Source: Candidatus Omnitrophota bacterium
GTDB taxonomy: Bacteria; Omnitrophota; Gorgyraeia; Tantalellales; Tantalellaceae
Reading direction: 5' to 3'
Assembly (NCBI GenBank): GCA_018814505.1
Contig: JAHIZQ010000130.1
Coordinates: forward strand, 1-7,388
Length of the DNA: 7,388 nucleotides
Position 1 is the first letter of the stretch. The number at the start of each line of letters is the position of its first letter. Position numbers and translations under genes: made by a program. Positions 1 to 5,914 of the stretch are shown piece after piece. Below the pieces are notes generated by a model. That model worked only from the letters and a program-made list of their open reading frames with translations, made no database searches and was not told where the DNA came from.

Positions 1-88
1 CATGGCGTATGTTCCCAAAAAGGTAAAATCCGCGGTGTTCAAAACATTGAAGGCTCGGTTGCGCGGTAAAAAGGTCGCGGATAATTAG
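1..88 (+). CDS. C-terminal end of an unrecognised upstream gene (partial)
   Basis: An open frame enters from the left edge and ends at TAG 86-88. It covers 28 complete codons from base 2 and reads as a basic, lysine- and arginine-rich tail containing AYVPKKVKSAVFKTLKARL. The reading is chosen because the other two forward frames stop earlier (TAA 22-24 and TAA 67-69) and because the tail looks like an amphipathic basic C-terminus. An ATG at 2-4 lies in the frame but has no visible upstream context, so it is more likely an internal methionine. I do not recognise the family; hemW or lepA often precede hrcA elsewhere, but nothing here identifies either. The stop codon lies inside the first copy of the 13-bp tandem repeat. 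The hrcA promoter begins 27 bases downstream, so this gene and the heat-shock operon appear to be separate transcription units without a terminator between them. Confidence 0.5.
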   Translation, partial: MAYVPKKVKSAVFKTLKARLRGKKVADN

Positions 89-111
89 TTTCTACTTTTA
101 GTTTCTACTTT
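85..111. repeat. 13-bp perfect tandem repeat upstream of the hrcA promoter
   Basis: The unit TAGTTTCTACTTT occurs at 86-98 and again immediately at 99-111; the period of 13 also covers base 85. The first copy carries the stop codon of the upstream gene. The second ends four bases before the -35 hexamer. It probably arose by slippage duplication; a role as an upstream promoter element is possible but not shown. Confidence 0.85.
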
Positions 112-115
112 AGGG

Positions 116-143
116 TTGACAAAAAATTGGATAATGCTATAAT
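116..143 (+). promoter_or_regulatory. Sigma-70-type promoter of the hrcA operon
   Basis: A perfect -35 hexamer TTGACA (116-121) is followed after 16 bases by a perfect -10 hexamer TATAAT (138-143). The -10 is preceded by TGC (135-137), giving the extended -10 form TGnTATAAT. Transcription should start near 150, inside the CIRCE operator, leaving a leader of roughly 45-50 bases before hrcA. With such a strong core, expression should be high unless repressed. The operator overlaps the -10 end, which fits repression by blocking RNA polymerase. Confidence 0.93.
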
Positions 144-173
144 TTAGCACTCGATAGCATAGAGTGCTAAATT
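141..173. promoter_or_regulatory. CIRCE operator (HrcA binding site)
   Basis: The canonical inverted repeat TTAGCACTC (144-152), nine-base spacer (153-161), GAGTGCTAA (162-170) is present with no mismatch. The dyad extends three more bases on each side (AAT 141-143 and ATT 171-173), giving 12-bp arms. It begins within the -10 hexamer and lies just upstream of hrcA, the gene of its own repressor. HrcA dimers bind this site in many bacteria, usually with help from GroEL. It is the only CIRCE in the window, so it should control hrcA, grpE, dnaK and any read-through into dnaJ. Confidence 0.98.
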
Positions 174-196
174 GTGTTTTTTTGTAAGGATCAAAT

Positions 197-1264
197 ATGA
201 ATTTACAGACTTCTTCGGACATTGATAGGAAAGAACAGCGGAAAAACCGTGTTTTAGGGCATATAGTGCATTCTTATATATCCACGGCGGGTCCTATAAG
301 TTCCAAAATTGTGGCAGAGATAATGGATTTATCTAGCGCCACTGTTAGAAACATTATGGCTGAACTTGAAGACGAAGGTTACATAGAACAGCCCTATACT
401 TCGGCGGGCCGCGTTCCGACCAATACGGGATACAGGCAGTATGTTGATATGGTTAAGTCTCATATAAAGGCCGAACAAGAAGAATCAGAAAGATTGGCGC
501 GAGAGTATACCCGCAAGATAGAAACAATCAAAGAAATAATGACCAAGACTTCTTTTTTGATAATCCGTGAATTGCAGAGTGCCGGCGTTGTTTTATGGCC
601 GGGCATTGAAAATTTTCATTTAAAGCATATTGAACTTGTAAAGGTTAAACCTAGAAGCATTCTTGCGATTATCGTTATGATGTCCAATGATGTTAAAAAT
701 TATATCATAGAGTTGGACAAAGATGTTTCAAAAATAGAACTTATCCGGGTATCAAACTACATTAATGAAAATTATAGCGAACTATCTTTGCCTCGTGTTT
801 TAGCGGGATTAAGAGATACTGTTCGGGATATGTCGTTTTATGAGCATAATAATGAATTCCTTCAATCTGTGCAAAACGCGCTTTTAGTTTTAGATTCTGT
901 TGTTGAAGAGTATGATGAAAATGAGCTATATTGGGAAGGTTTAAATTATTTCATGGATGCGGTAAACTCAGATAATATTGACGTTACCCGGAATTTATAT
1001 CAGATGTTTTCAGAGCGTGAAGGATTAGTAAAGTTTCTGAGGGGAGAGCTTCCTTATAGTGGGATTAAAGTTTATATCGGAACTGAGAATAAACAGGAAA
1101 GGTTAAATAATTGTAGTGTTATAACCTGCGGGTATAGTTTGCGGAACAAGACTGTTGGAAGGATAGGAGTAATTGGGCCTACTAGAATGGATTATGGTCA
1201 TGCGATGCGCGTTGTGAGTTGTCTGGGGGATTTGATAAGTTTAAAACTTGAAGAAATTAATTGA
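197..1264 (+). CDS. hrcA: Heat-inducible transcription repressor HrcA
   Basis: This 355-residue protein is close to the usual HrcA length of about 340-350. Residues 17-85 form the winged helix-turn-helix: the helix region with GPISSKIVAEI (32-42), the recognition helix SSATVRNIMAELEDEGYI (46-63), and the wing region with the family-typical SAGRVPT (69-75) followed by GYRQYV. The rest matches the GAF-like and inserted dimerisation regions of the family, ending in a segment (about 315-353) with IGVIGPTRMDYGHAM, strongly conserved in HrcA. It represses the operon by binding CIRCE; GroEL normally helps it stay active, so unfolded protein relieves repression. The ATG at 197 is preceded by AAGGA (186-190) six bases away. 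There are about ten more residues before the conserved N-terminus than in many homologues, and no better internal start. The gene is autoregulated by the CIRCE site 27 bases upstream, and grpE follows after 15 bases. Confidence 0.97.
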   Translation: MNLQTSSDIDRKEQRKNRVLGHIVHSYISTAGPISSKIVAEIMDLSSATVRNIMAELEDEGYIEQPYTSAGRVPTNTGYRQYVDMVKSHIKAEQEESERLAREYTRKIETIKEIMTKTSFLIIRELQSAGVVLWPGIENFHLKHIELVKVKPRSILAIIVMMSNDVKNYIIELDKDVSKIELIRVSNYINENYSELSLPRVLAGLRDTVRDMSFYEHNNEFLQSVQNALLVLDSVVEEYDENELYWEGLNYFMDAVNSDNIDVTRNLYQMFSEREGLVKFLRGELPYSGIKVYIGTENKQERLNNCSVITCGYSLRNKTVGRIGVIGPTRMDYGHAMRVVSCLGDLISLKLEEIN

Positions 1265-1279
1265 TAATAGGGGCGAAGC

Positions 1280-1837
1280 ATGAGTAATAAAGAGGAAAAA
1301 AGAAAAAAGAATGTGACAGTTAAGGTGTCGGAAGAAGAATTAGAAGAGTTAAAGCAAAAAGCCGGAGAACGTGATGATTATTATAACAAGTGGCTTAAAG
1401 TACACGCTGAATATGAGAACACGCGTCGCCGGATGGAAAAGGAAAAAGAAGAGTATTTTAAGTTTGCCAATGAAAGTATTATCGCACAGCTTTTTCCCAT
1501 AGTAGACAATTTTGACATGGCGCTTTCCGCGATGGATAAGGCGGAAGATAAAGAGGCCGTTATGAATGGGATTAAGCTTGTTCAGAAAGAGTTTCATAAG
1601 GTGCTGGAAGACAGAGGTGTAAAAAAAATTGAAACAAATGGCAAACAGTTTGACCCGCATTTTCATGAAGCTGTTTTGGCAATTGAAACTACGGACGCGC
1701 TTGATGGTGTAATACTAGAAGAACTGCGGTCGGGATATGTACTGAATGACAGGCTTTTGCGAGCGGCGCAGGTAAAAGTGGCTAAAAATGTCGCAGAAGA
1801 TTTGTCGTCTGCTGAAGGAACAGAAGAGCTTTTGTAA
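1280..1837 (+). CDS. grpE: Nucleotide exchange factor GrpE
   Basis: The 185-residue product has the GrpE layout. A charged, probably disordered N-terminus (1-17) is followed by a long coiled-coil helix (about 18-65, with YYNKWLKVHAEYENTRRRMEKE at its centre). Next come the four-helix-bundle dimer region (about 66-115, with FPIVDNFDMAL) and the C-terminal beta domain. That domain holds FDPHFHEAV (124-132) and GYVLNDRLLRAAQVKVAK (152-169), the family signature. The usual RPA of the signature reads RAA here, a mild change. GrpE acts in the cytoplasm as a dimer that opens the DnaK nucleotide cleft and releases ADP. The ATG at 1280 has only a short G-rich ribosome site (GGGG 1270-1273). It lies 15 bases after hrcA, so translation may partly depend on coupling. 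dnaK, its partner, is next. Confidence 0.97.
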   Translation: MSNKEEKRKKNVTVKVSEEELEELKQKAGERDDYYNKWLKVHAEYENTRRRMEKEKEEYFKFANESIIAQLFPIVDNFDMALSAMDKAEDKEAVMNGIKLVQKEFHKVLEDRGVKKIETNGKQFDPHFHEAVLAIETTDALDGVILEELRSGYVLNDRLLRAAQVKVAKNVAEDLSSAEGTEELL

Positions 1838-1929
1838 CGGTATAAAAAATTTGGATAAATAGCTAGGGTTAGCGGTTTAAAAAAATTTGTAAATTTGAAA
1901 TTACAAGAAATGTATTTAAGGAGGTAACA
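1838..1929 (+). other. AT-rich grpE-dnaK spacer with imperfect direct repeat
   Basis: This 92-base gap holds no gene, no CIRCE and no convincing promoter. It contains an imperfect direct repeat, CGGTATAAAAAATTTG (1838-1853) and CGGTTTAAAAAAATTTG (1873-1889), 35 bases apart. A weak six-bp AT-rich dyad, TTGTAA (1887-1892) and TTACAA (1901-1906), follows. There is no GC-rich stem with a T tract, so read-through from grpE into dnaK is expected. Confidence 0.6.
1918..1925 (+). promoter_or_regulatory. Strong ribosome binding site of dnaK
   Basis: AAGGAGGT is an almost full complement of the 16S rRNA 3' end and lies four bases before the dnaK ATG at 1930. It is much stronger than the sites of grpE (GGGG) and dnaJ (GGAA). 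That fits the large excess of DnaK over its co-chaperones seen in most bacteria. Confidence 0.9.
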
Positions 1930-3873
1930 ATGGGAAAAATTATAGGAATTGATCTTGGAACTACTAATTCGTGTGTAGCGGTAATGGAAGGCAGGGAGCC
2001 CAAAGTTATACCAAACGCCGAAGGTACAAGAACTACGCCAAGCGTAGTTGCCTTTACCAAAACAGGAGAAAAACTTGTCGGACAGCCCGCGAAACGTCAG
2101 GCAGTCACAAATTCCGATAATACCGTATTTAGCATAAAACGGTTTATGGGAAGAAAGCATTCTGAAGTCGCAGAAGAAGAAAAAAGTGTTCCGTATAAGG
2201 TTGGTGAAGATACTAAAGGCAATGTTGTTGTAGAGGCGCACGGCGAAAAATATACTCCTCCGCAGATTTCAGCTATGATTCTTCAAAAAATGAAACAAAC
2301 CGCGGAAGATTATTTAGGAGAAAAAGTTACTGAAGCCGTTATAACCGTTCCGGCGTATTTTAACGATTCACAAAGACAGGCCACAAAAGATGCCGGTGAA
2401 ATTGCCGGGCTAAAAGTTTTAAGAATAATCAACGAACCGACTGCCGCGAGTTTGGCTTATGGTCTCGAAAAGAAAAAGAATGAAAAAATCGCTATATTCG
2501 ATCTTGGCGGTGGAACTTTTGACATTTCAATACTTGATGTCGGAGAAGGTGTTTTTGAAGTTAAGGCGACTAACGGTGATACGCATCTTGGTGGTGACAA
2601 TTTTGACCAGGAAATTATGAACTGGATAGCCGAAGAGTTCAGAAAAGACAGTGGGATAGATCTTAGGAAAGACAAAATGGCGCTTCAACGTTTAAAGGAA
2701 GCCGCGGAAAAAGCAAAATGTGAACTTTCTTCGAATATGCAGACAGAGATAAATTTGCCGTTTATAACCGCGGATTCTTCAGGACCGAAACATTTAACAA
2801 TGTCTCTTACCCGAGCGAAACTCGAACAGTTAGTAGACGCGCTTGTTGAAAGGACAAAAAAGCCGTGTTATAACGCTCTTAGAGACGCGGGATATTCCGC
2901 AAGTGATATTGATGAAGTAATTCTTGTAGGCGGTCAGACGCGTATGCCGAAAGTGCAGGAAATTGTTAAAGAAGTTTTTGGAAAAGAACCCCATAAGGGA
3001 GTTAATCCGGATGAAGTTGTTGCCATTGGCGCGGCGATACAGGGGGGCGTTTTAAGCGGAGACGAAGGGCTTTCCGATGTTGTGCTTCTTGATGTTACGC
3101 CGTTGTCTTTGGGCATTGAAACTCTTGGTGGTGTTATGACAAAACTTATAGAACGAAATACAACTATACCGACTAAGAAAAGCCAGATTTTTTCAACCGC
3201 GGCAGATAATCAAACAGCCGTGTCAATACATGTGCTTCAGGGGGAAAGAGAAATGGCTACGGGAAACCGCACGCTTGGGCGTTTTGATTTAGTCGGTATT
3301 CCGCCAGCGCCAAGAGGTATTCCGCAGATTGAGGTTTCTTTTGATATTGATGCGAATGGTATTGTCCATGTGTCGGCAAAAGATAATGCTACCGGAAAAG
3401 TGCAGTCAATACGTATAGAATCTTCAAGCGGTTTGTCAAAAGATGAAATAGAGCGAATGAAAAATGAGGCTAAAGAACATGAGGCAGAAGATAAAAAAAG
3501 AAAAGAGTTTATTGAGGCGCGCAACGTGCTAGACAACTTGATATATGCTACCGAAAAAGCGGTTAAAGATTATGGTGATAAAGTTTCGGATGATGAAAAG
3601 AAAAAAATAAGTGAGGCCGCTGAAGCGGCGAAAAAAGCGCTTTCGTCCGAAAACATCGACGAAATAAAGAAAGCTCAGGAAGAACTTCAGAAGGCAAGCC
3701 ACAAGTTGTCAGAAGAAGTTTATAAGGCGGCGCAAGCGCAGGCACAGTCCCAACAGGGAGCAAGCGGCCAAGCTGGCGCGCAAGGAGAACAGTCCGCTGG
3801 AACTGAAGAAAAAAAGAATAACGAAGATGTTGTTGACGCGGATTATAAAGTGGATGATGACAAGAAAGAATAA
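1930..3873 (+). CDS. dnaK: Molecular chaperone DnaK (Hsp70)
   Basis: This is a complete 647-residue Hsp70, slightly longer than E. coli DnaK (638). The ATPase domain (about 1-382) starts with [14 protein letters not shown] (phosphate 1). It contains [22 protein letters not shown], the phosphate-2 motif [10 protein letters not shown] (189-198) and the adenosine motif [11 protein letters not shown] (330-340). The interdomain linker DVVLLDVTP (383-391) is intact. The substrate-binding domain follows, with a helical lid rich in lysine and glutamate. A flexible Gln/Ala/Gly tail (about 603-625) then leads to a C-terminal DVVDADYKV motif (633-641), the bacterial counterpart of EEVD. The segment of about two dozen residues in the first lobe that Firmicutes DnaK lacks is present, so the protein is of the Gram-negative type. 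DnaK binds exposed hydrophobic peptides in an ATP-controlled cycle with DnaJ and GrpE. The start at 1930 is fixed by a strong ribosome site and the conserved [11 protein letters not shown]-terminus. Confidence 0.99.
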   Translation: MGKIIGIDLGTTNSCVAVMEGREPKVIPNAEGTRTTPSVVAFTKTGEKLVGQPAKRQAVTNSDNTVFSIKRFMGRKHSEVAEEEKSVPYKVGEDTKGNVVVEAHGEKYTPPQISAMILQKMKQTAEDYLGEKVTEAVITVPAYFNDSQRQATKDAGEIAGLKVLRIINEPTAASLAYGLEKKKNEKIAIFDLGGGTFDISILDVGEGVFEVKATNGDTHLGGDNFDQEIMNWIAEEFRKDSGIDLRKDKMALQRLKEAAEKAKCELSSNMQTEINLPFITADSSGPKHLTMSLTRAKLEQLVDALVERTKKPCYNALRDAGYSASDIDEVILVGGQTRMPKVQEIVKEVFGKEPHKGVNPDEVVAIGAAIQGGVLSGDEGLSDVVLLDVTPLSLGIETLGGVMTKLIERNTTIPTKKSQIFSTAADNQTAVSIHVLQGEREMATGNRTLGRFDLVGIPPAPRGIPQIEVSFDIDANGIVHVSAKDNATGKVQSIRIESSSGLSKDEIERMKNEAKEHEAEDKKRKEFIEARNVLDNLIYATEKAVKDYGDKVSDDEKKKISEAAEAAKKALSSENIDEIKKAQEELQKASHKLSEEVYKAAQAQAQSQQGASGQAGAQGEQSAGTEEKKNNEDVVDADYKVDDDKKE

Positions 3874-3946
3874 TAAATAACTGGGTAATCATAGGTAGTA
3901 CATCGTATGTCGTCAGAGTGTTATCTTGATATAAAAACTTACAAAC

Positions 3947-4090
3947 CGTGTTTTGCTTCTTGTGTATATAGCCAAGTTCCGCGAGCCAAAGGCGTAGCGA
4001 GATGGCACGGTGCCATTGTAGCAGGAGCGCGTGCGGATATTTGTGATCCTATGTGAGTGATTAAACGTGTAGCGTGGAACGCAAAATACG
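3947..4090. repeat. Structured GC-rich element with inverted ends in the dnaK-dnaJ gap
   Basis: The 239-base gap 3874-4112 holds no plausible gene; this element is its core. The outer arms CGTGTTTTGC (3947-3956) and GCAAAATACG (4081-4090) pair over ten positions with one G-T. Inside them GTTCCGCG (3976-3983) and CGTGGAAC (4073-4080) pair over eight positions with one G-T. The two right-hand arms are contiguous, while the left-hand arms are 19 bases apart. Within lie GCC-AAA-GGC (3985-3993), a near-perfect palindrome ATGGCAC-G-GTGCCAT (4002-4016) and GGAT/ATCC (4035-4049). Bases 3971-4036 are about 65% G+C, well above the flanks. The hexamer ACAAAC occurs directly left (3941-3946) and just right (4095-4100), a possible target duplication if the element ends at 4094. 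It could be a MITE-like or REP-like insertion or a structured leader for dnaJ; the sequence alone cannot decide. No T tract follows, so it is not a normal terminator. Confidence 0.55.
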
Positions 4091-4112
4091 ATCAACAAAC
4101 TAACGGAATATA

Positions 4113-5231
4113 ATGAGTAAAGACTATTATGAACTATTAGGCGTGGCGAGGTCTGCTTCTCCCGAAGAAATGAAAAAGGCGTACAGAAAACTTGCCGTTA
4201 AGTATCATCCGGACAAGAACCCGGGGAATAAAGAAGCGGAAGAGAAATTTAAAGAAATATCGCACGCTTATGAGGCTCTAAGTGACCCGGCTAAAAGGCG
4301 GCAGTATGATCAGTTTGGAGAATCAGCGTTTCAATATGGCGCTGGCAGTGGGTTTCATGATCCATCAGATATTTTTAGGGAAGTTTTTGGCGGCGCGGTT
4401 GGTGATATTTTTGAAGGTATTTTCGGATTTGGCGGCCAATCGTCAAGGCGCGGACCCAGGCGTGGCAGGGATCTGGAATATAAGCTTAAAGTAGATTTTT
4501 TGGAAGCGGTAAAAGGTGTGAGTAAAGAGATAAAAATCAGAAAATACGCGGTTTGTTCAAATTGTAAAGGGTCCGGAGCAATGCCCGGTACAAGCAGAAC
4601 AACTTGTGGAAACTGTGGAGGATCCGGACAAGTAAGGCAGTCTAGCGGGTTTTTTAGTATTTCACGTACGTGTACCGCTTGCCAGGGGCAGGGGGAAATC
4701 ATTAAAGACCCCTGCGTAGAGTGCGGCGGAACCGGGCGTAAAGAGGTTTCAAAAAAAATTACCGCGACAGTTCCAGCAGGTGTTGATACGGGTATAAGGC
4801 TGAGGCTTTCCGGAGAAGGAGAAGCCGGTCCAAATGGAGGGGGCGCGGGTGATTTGTACCTTTTAATCGTTGTAAAGGAACACAAATTCTTTTCAAGGCG
4901 CGAGTATGATCTTTTATGCCGGGTTCCCGTGTCGTTTGCTCAGCTTGTTTTGGGCGATGAAATAAGTGTTCCGGGTATAGACGATGATGTTCCTTTAGTG
5001 ATTTCCCCGGGTACACAATCGGGATACGTATTTAGGCTTAAAGGTAAAGGAATTACACGGCTTGATGGAAGGGGAAAGGGCGACCAGTTGGTAAGGGTTG
5101 ACGTTGAAATCCCAAAAAACCTTAATGCGCGTCAGAGAAATATGTTGAAACAGTTTGAAGAAACTTTTGATAAAAAACCTATTGTTATGGCAAAAGGTTT
5201 AGTTGACAAGATGAAAGAAATATTTAAATAG
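4113..5231 (+). CDS. dnaJ: Chaperone protein DnaJ (type I Hsp40)
   Basis: The 372-residue protein has every domain of a type I DnaJ. The J domain (1-70) contains [20 protein letters not shown] and the essential HPD triad (32-34). A Gly/Phe-rich linker follows (about 76-110, with [17 protein letters not shown]). Four zinc-binding repeats lie at 148-155 (CSNCKGSG), 165-172 (CGNCGGSG), 187-194 (CTACQGQG) and 201-208 (CVECGGTG). The C-terminal substrate-binding and dimer domain runs from about 209 to 372. All eight zinc cysteines are intact. DnaJ delivers unfolded proteins to DnaK and stimulates its ATPase. The ATG at 4113 gives the conserved [11 protein letters not shown] start, but its ribosome site is weak (CGGAA 4104-4108). 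It is separated from dnaK by 239 bases with no clear promoter or CIRCE, so transcription probably comes by read-through from the hrcA promoter. Confidence 0.99.
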   Translation: MSKDYYELLGVARSASPEEMKKAYRKLAVKYHPDKNPGNKEAEEKFKEISHAYEALSDPAKRRQYDQFGESAFQYGAGSGFHDPSDIFREVFGGAVGDIFEGIFGFGGQSSRRGPRRGRDLEYKLKVDFLEAVKGVSKEIKIRKYAVCSNCKGSGAMPGTSRTTCGNCGGSGQVRQSSGFFSISRTCTACQGQGEIIKDPCVECGGTGRKEVSKKITATVPAGVDTGIRLRLSGEGEAGPNGGGAGDLYLLIVVKEHKFFSRREYDLLCRVPVSFAQLVLGDEISVPGIDDDVPLVISPGTQSGYVFRLKGKGITRLDGRGKGDQLVRVDVEIPKNLNARQRNMLKQFEETFDKKPIVMAKGLVDKMKEIFK

Positions 5232-5280
5232 AGTCAAATCCGTTTATTGAAGCTGATTTGGCAACGTGTGTTAATAAAAT

Positions 5281-5287
5281 GGAGGGG
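5281..5287 (+). promoter_or_regulatory. Ribosome binding site deciding the FmdB-like start
   Basis: GGAGGGG ends five bases before ATG 5293-5295. A GTG at 5287-5289 is in the same frame but overlaps the last base of this site, so it cannot use it. The family start MPTYDYEC also points to 5293. Confidence 0.85.
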
Positions 5288-5292
5288 TGAAG

Positions 5293-5529
5293 ATGCCGAC
5301 ATATGATTATGAATGCACAAATTGTAAAACTCAGTTTGAGGTGTTTCAAAATATTACTGATGAATCACTTAAAAGTTGTCCAAAATGTGATAATCCTGCG
5401 AAACGAATGATAAGCACCGGCGCGGGAATAATATTTAAGGGTAATGGGTTTTATCAGACGGATTACAAGAATTCAGAAAAGCAACCCGCGCCATGCTGTA
5501 AAAGCGAGAAATGTGCGGGTTGTAACTAA
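5293..5529 (+). CDS. FmdB-family putative regulatory zinc-ribbon protein
   Basis: This small 78-residue protein begins MPTYDYECTNCKTQFEVFQ, the hallmark of the FmdB/CxxC_CxxC_SSSS zinc-ribbon family. Two CxxC knuckles, C8-C11 and C29-C32, should bind one zinc ion. The family-typical segment KRMISTGAGIIFKGNGFYQTDYK follows (about 37-59). The C-terminal tail, serine-rich in many members, is short and has four more cysteines (C68, C69, C74, C77), perhaps a second metal site. Members are called putative regulatory proteins after FmdB of the methylotroph amide/urea system, but no general function is established. The start at 5293 is chosen over an in-frame GTG at 5287 for the reasons given under the ribosome site. 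It lies 61 bases after dnaJ and one base before the next gene, which suggests one transcript. Confidence 0.9.
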   Translation: MPTYDYECTNCKTQFEVFQNITDESLKSCPKCDNPAKRMISTGAGIIFKGNGFYQTDYKNSEKQPAPCCKSEKCAGCN

Positions 5530-5530
5530 A

Positions 5531-5914
5531 ATGCCTATTTTTGACAGGATAGATCGAAAGGTTTTGGTATGGGTGCCTAGTTTTGTTTGGGCATTTATTC
5601 TTTTTTTCTTCGCGGTTATAACCTTTAATGCCGGGGCTCTCTCTAGTGTAAACAATGTTGACAAAATGGCGCATTTTATTGAATATCTCGTGTTGGCATT
5701 TTTAGTTATGAGGGTTTTTTCTTGTGAAAAACAATTGGCGCTACAAAAAAGCGTTTTATTTACATTGATATTGAGCGGAGGATATGGTATTTTACTTGAA
5801 TTGGTACAGCATTTTATTCCAGCCCGAGAAGCCAGTTTAGATGATGTATTTTTCAATTTTGTCGGAGTAATTGCCGGAATAACGGCAGGAAAGTTGATGC
5901 CATGGCGGAAATAA
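5531..5914 (+). CDS. VanZ-like family membrane protein
   Basis: The 127-residue product is a small integral membrane protein. Predicted membrane helices are about 11-30 (VLVWVPSFVWAFILFFFAVI), 48-63, 74-92 and 106-122. Family motifs are visible: DKMAHFIEYLVLA (44-56), ELVQHFIPAREASLDDVFFNFVG (90-112), with the conserved Glu, Gln, Arg, Asp and Asn of VanZ-like proteins. VanZ of the enterococcal vancomycin cluster gives low-level teicoplanin resistance, but most chromosomal homologues have no known function, and resistance should not be inferred here. The frame is open further upstream (ATG 5444, inside the FmdB-like gene). ATG 5531 is preferred because it follows the previous stop by one base and puts a short N-terminus before the first helix. 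No good ribosome site precedes it, so translational coupling to the FmdB-like gene is likely. Its end overlaps the next gene by 13 bases. Confidence 0.85.
   Translation: MPIFDRIDRKVLVWVPSFVWAFILFFFAVITFNAGALSSVNNVDKMAHFIEYLVLAFLVMRVFSCEKQLALQKSVLFTLILSGGYGILLELVQHFIPAREASLDDVFFNFVGVIAGITAGKLMPWRK

Noticed and set aside
1663..2241. Long minus-strand open frame (192 codons) spanning the grpE end and dnaK start.
   Set aside because: It is antisense to two certain genes, is low in complexity and resembles no family; it is a shadow of the coding frames.
3926..3970. Candidate dnaJ promoter: TTGATA (3926-3931) or TTACAA (3939-3944) with TATATA (3965-3970).
   Set aside because: Spacings are 33 and 20 bases, outside the usual 16-18, and the hexamers are imperfect.
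3971..4050. tRNA or small structured RNA gene in the GC-rich core of the dnaK-dnaJ gap.
   Set aside because: No T-loop GTTCRAA, no acceptor stem pairing and no cloverleaf spacing; I could not match it to a known RNA family by eye.
3913..4098. Minus-strand open frame of 61 codons across the dnaK-dnaJ gap.
   Set aside because: Its product has no recognisable family and the frame runs through the inverted-repeat element; it lacks a ribosome site and probably occurs by chance.
5233..5262. Possible terminator after dnaJ: GTCAAATC (5233-5240) and GATTTGGC (5255-5262) can form an eight-bp stem with one G-T pair.
   Set aside because: The loop is 14 bases, the stem is AT-rich, and no T tract follows. 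An intrinsic terminator is not supported.
5444..5530. Upstream ATG giving a VanZ-like protein of 156 residues.
   Set aside because: The extra 29 residues would overlap the FmdB-like gene, are polar and unlike the family, and the ribosome-like AAGGG is only two bases from that ATG.
5531..5914. Reading the VanZ-like gene as an antibiotic resistance determinant.
   Set aside because: It is a chromosomal homologue without any vanH/A/X/Y neighbours; the family is broad and mostly of unknown function.
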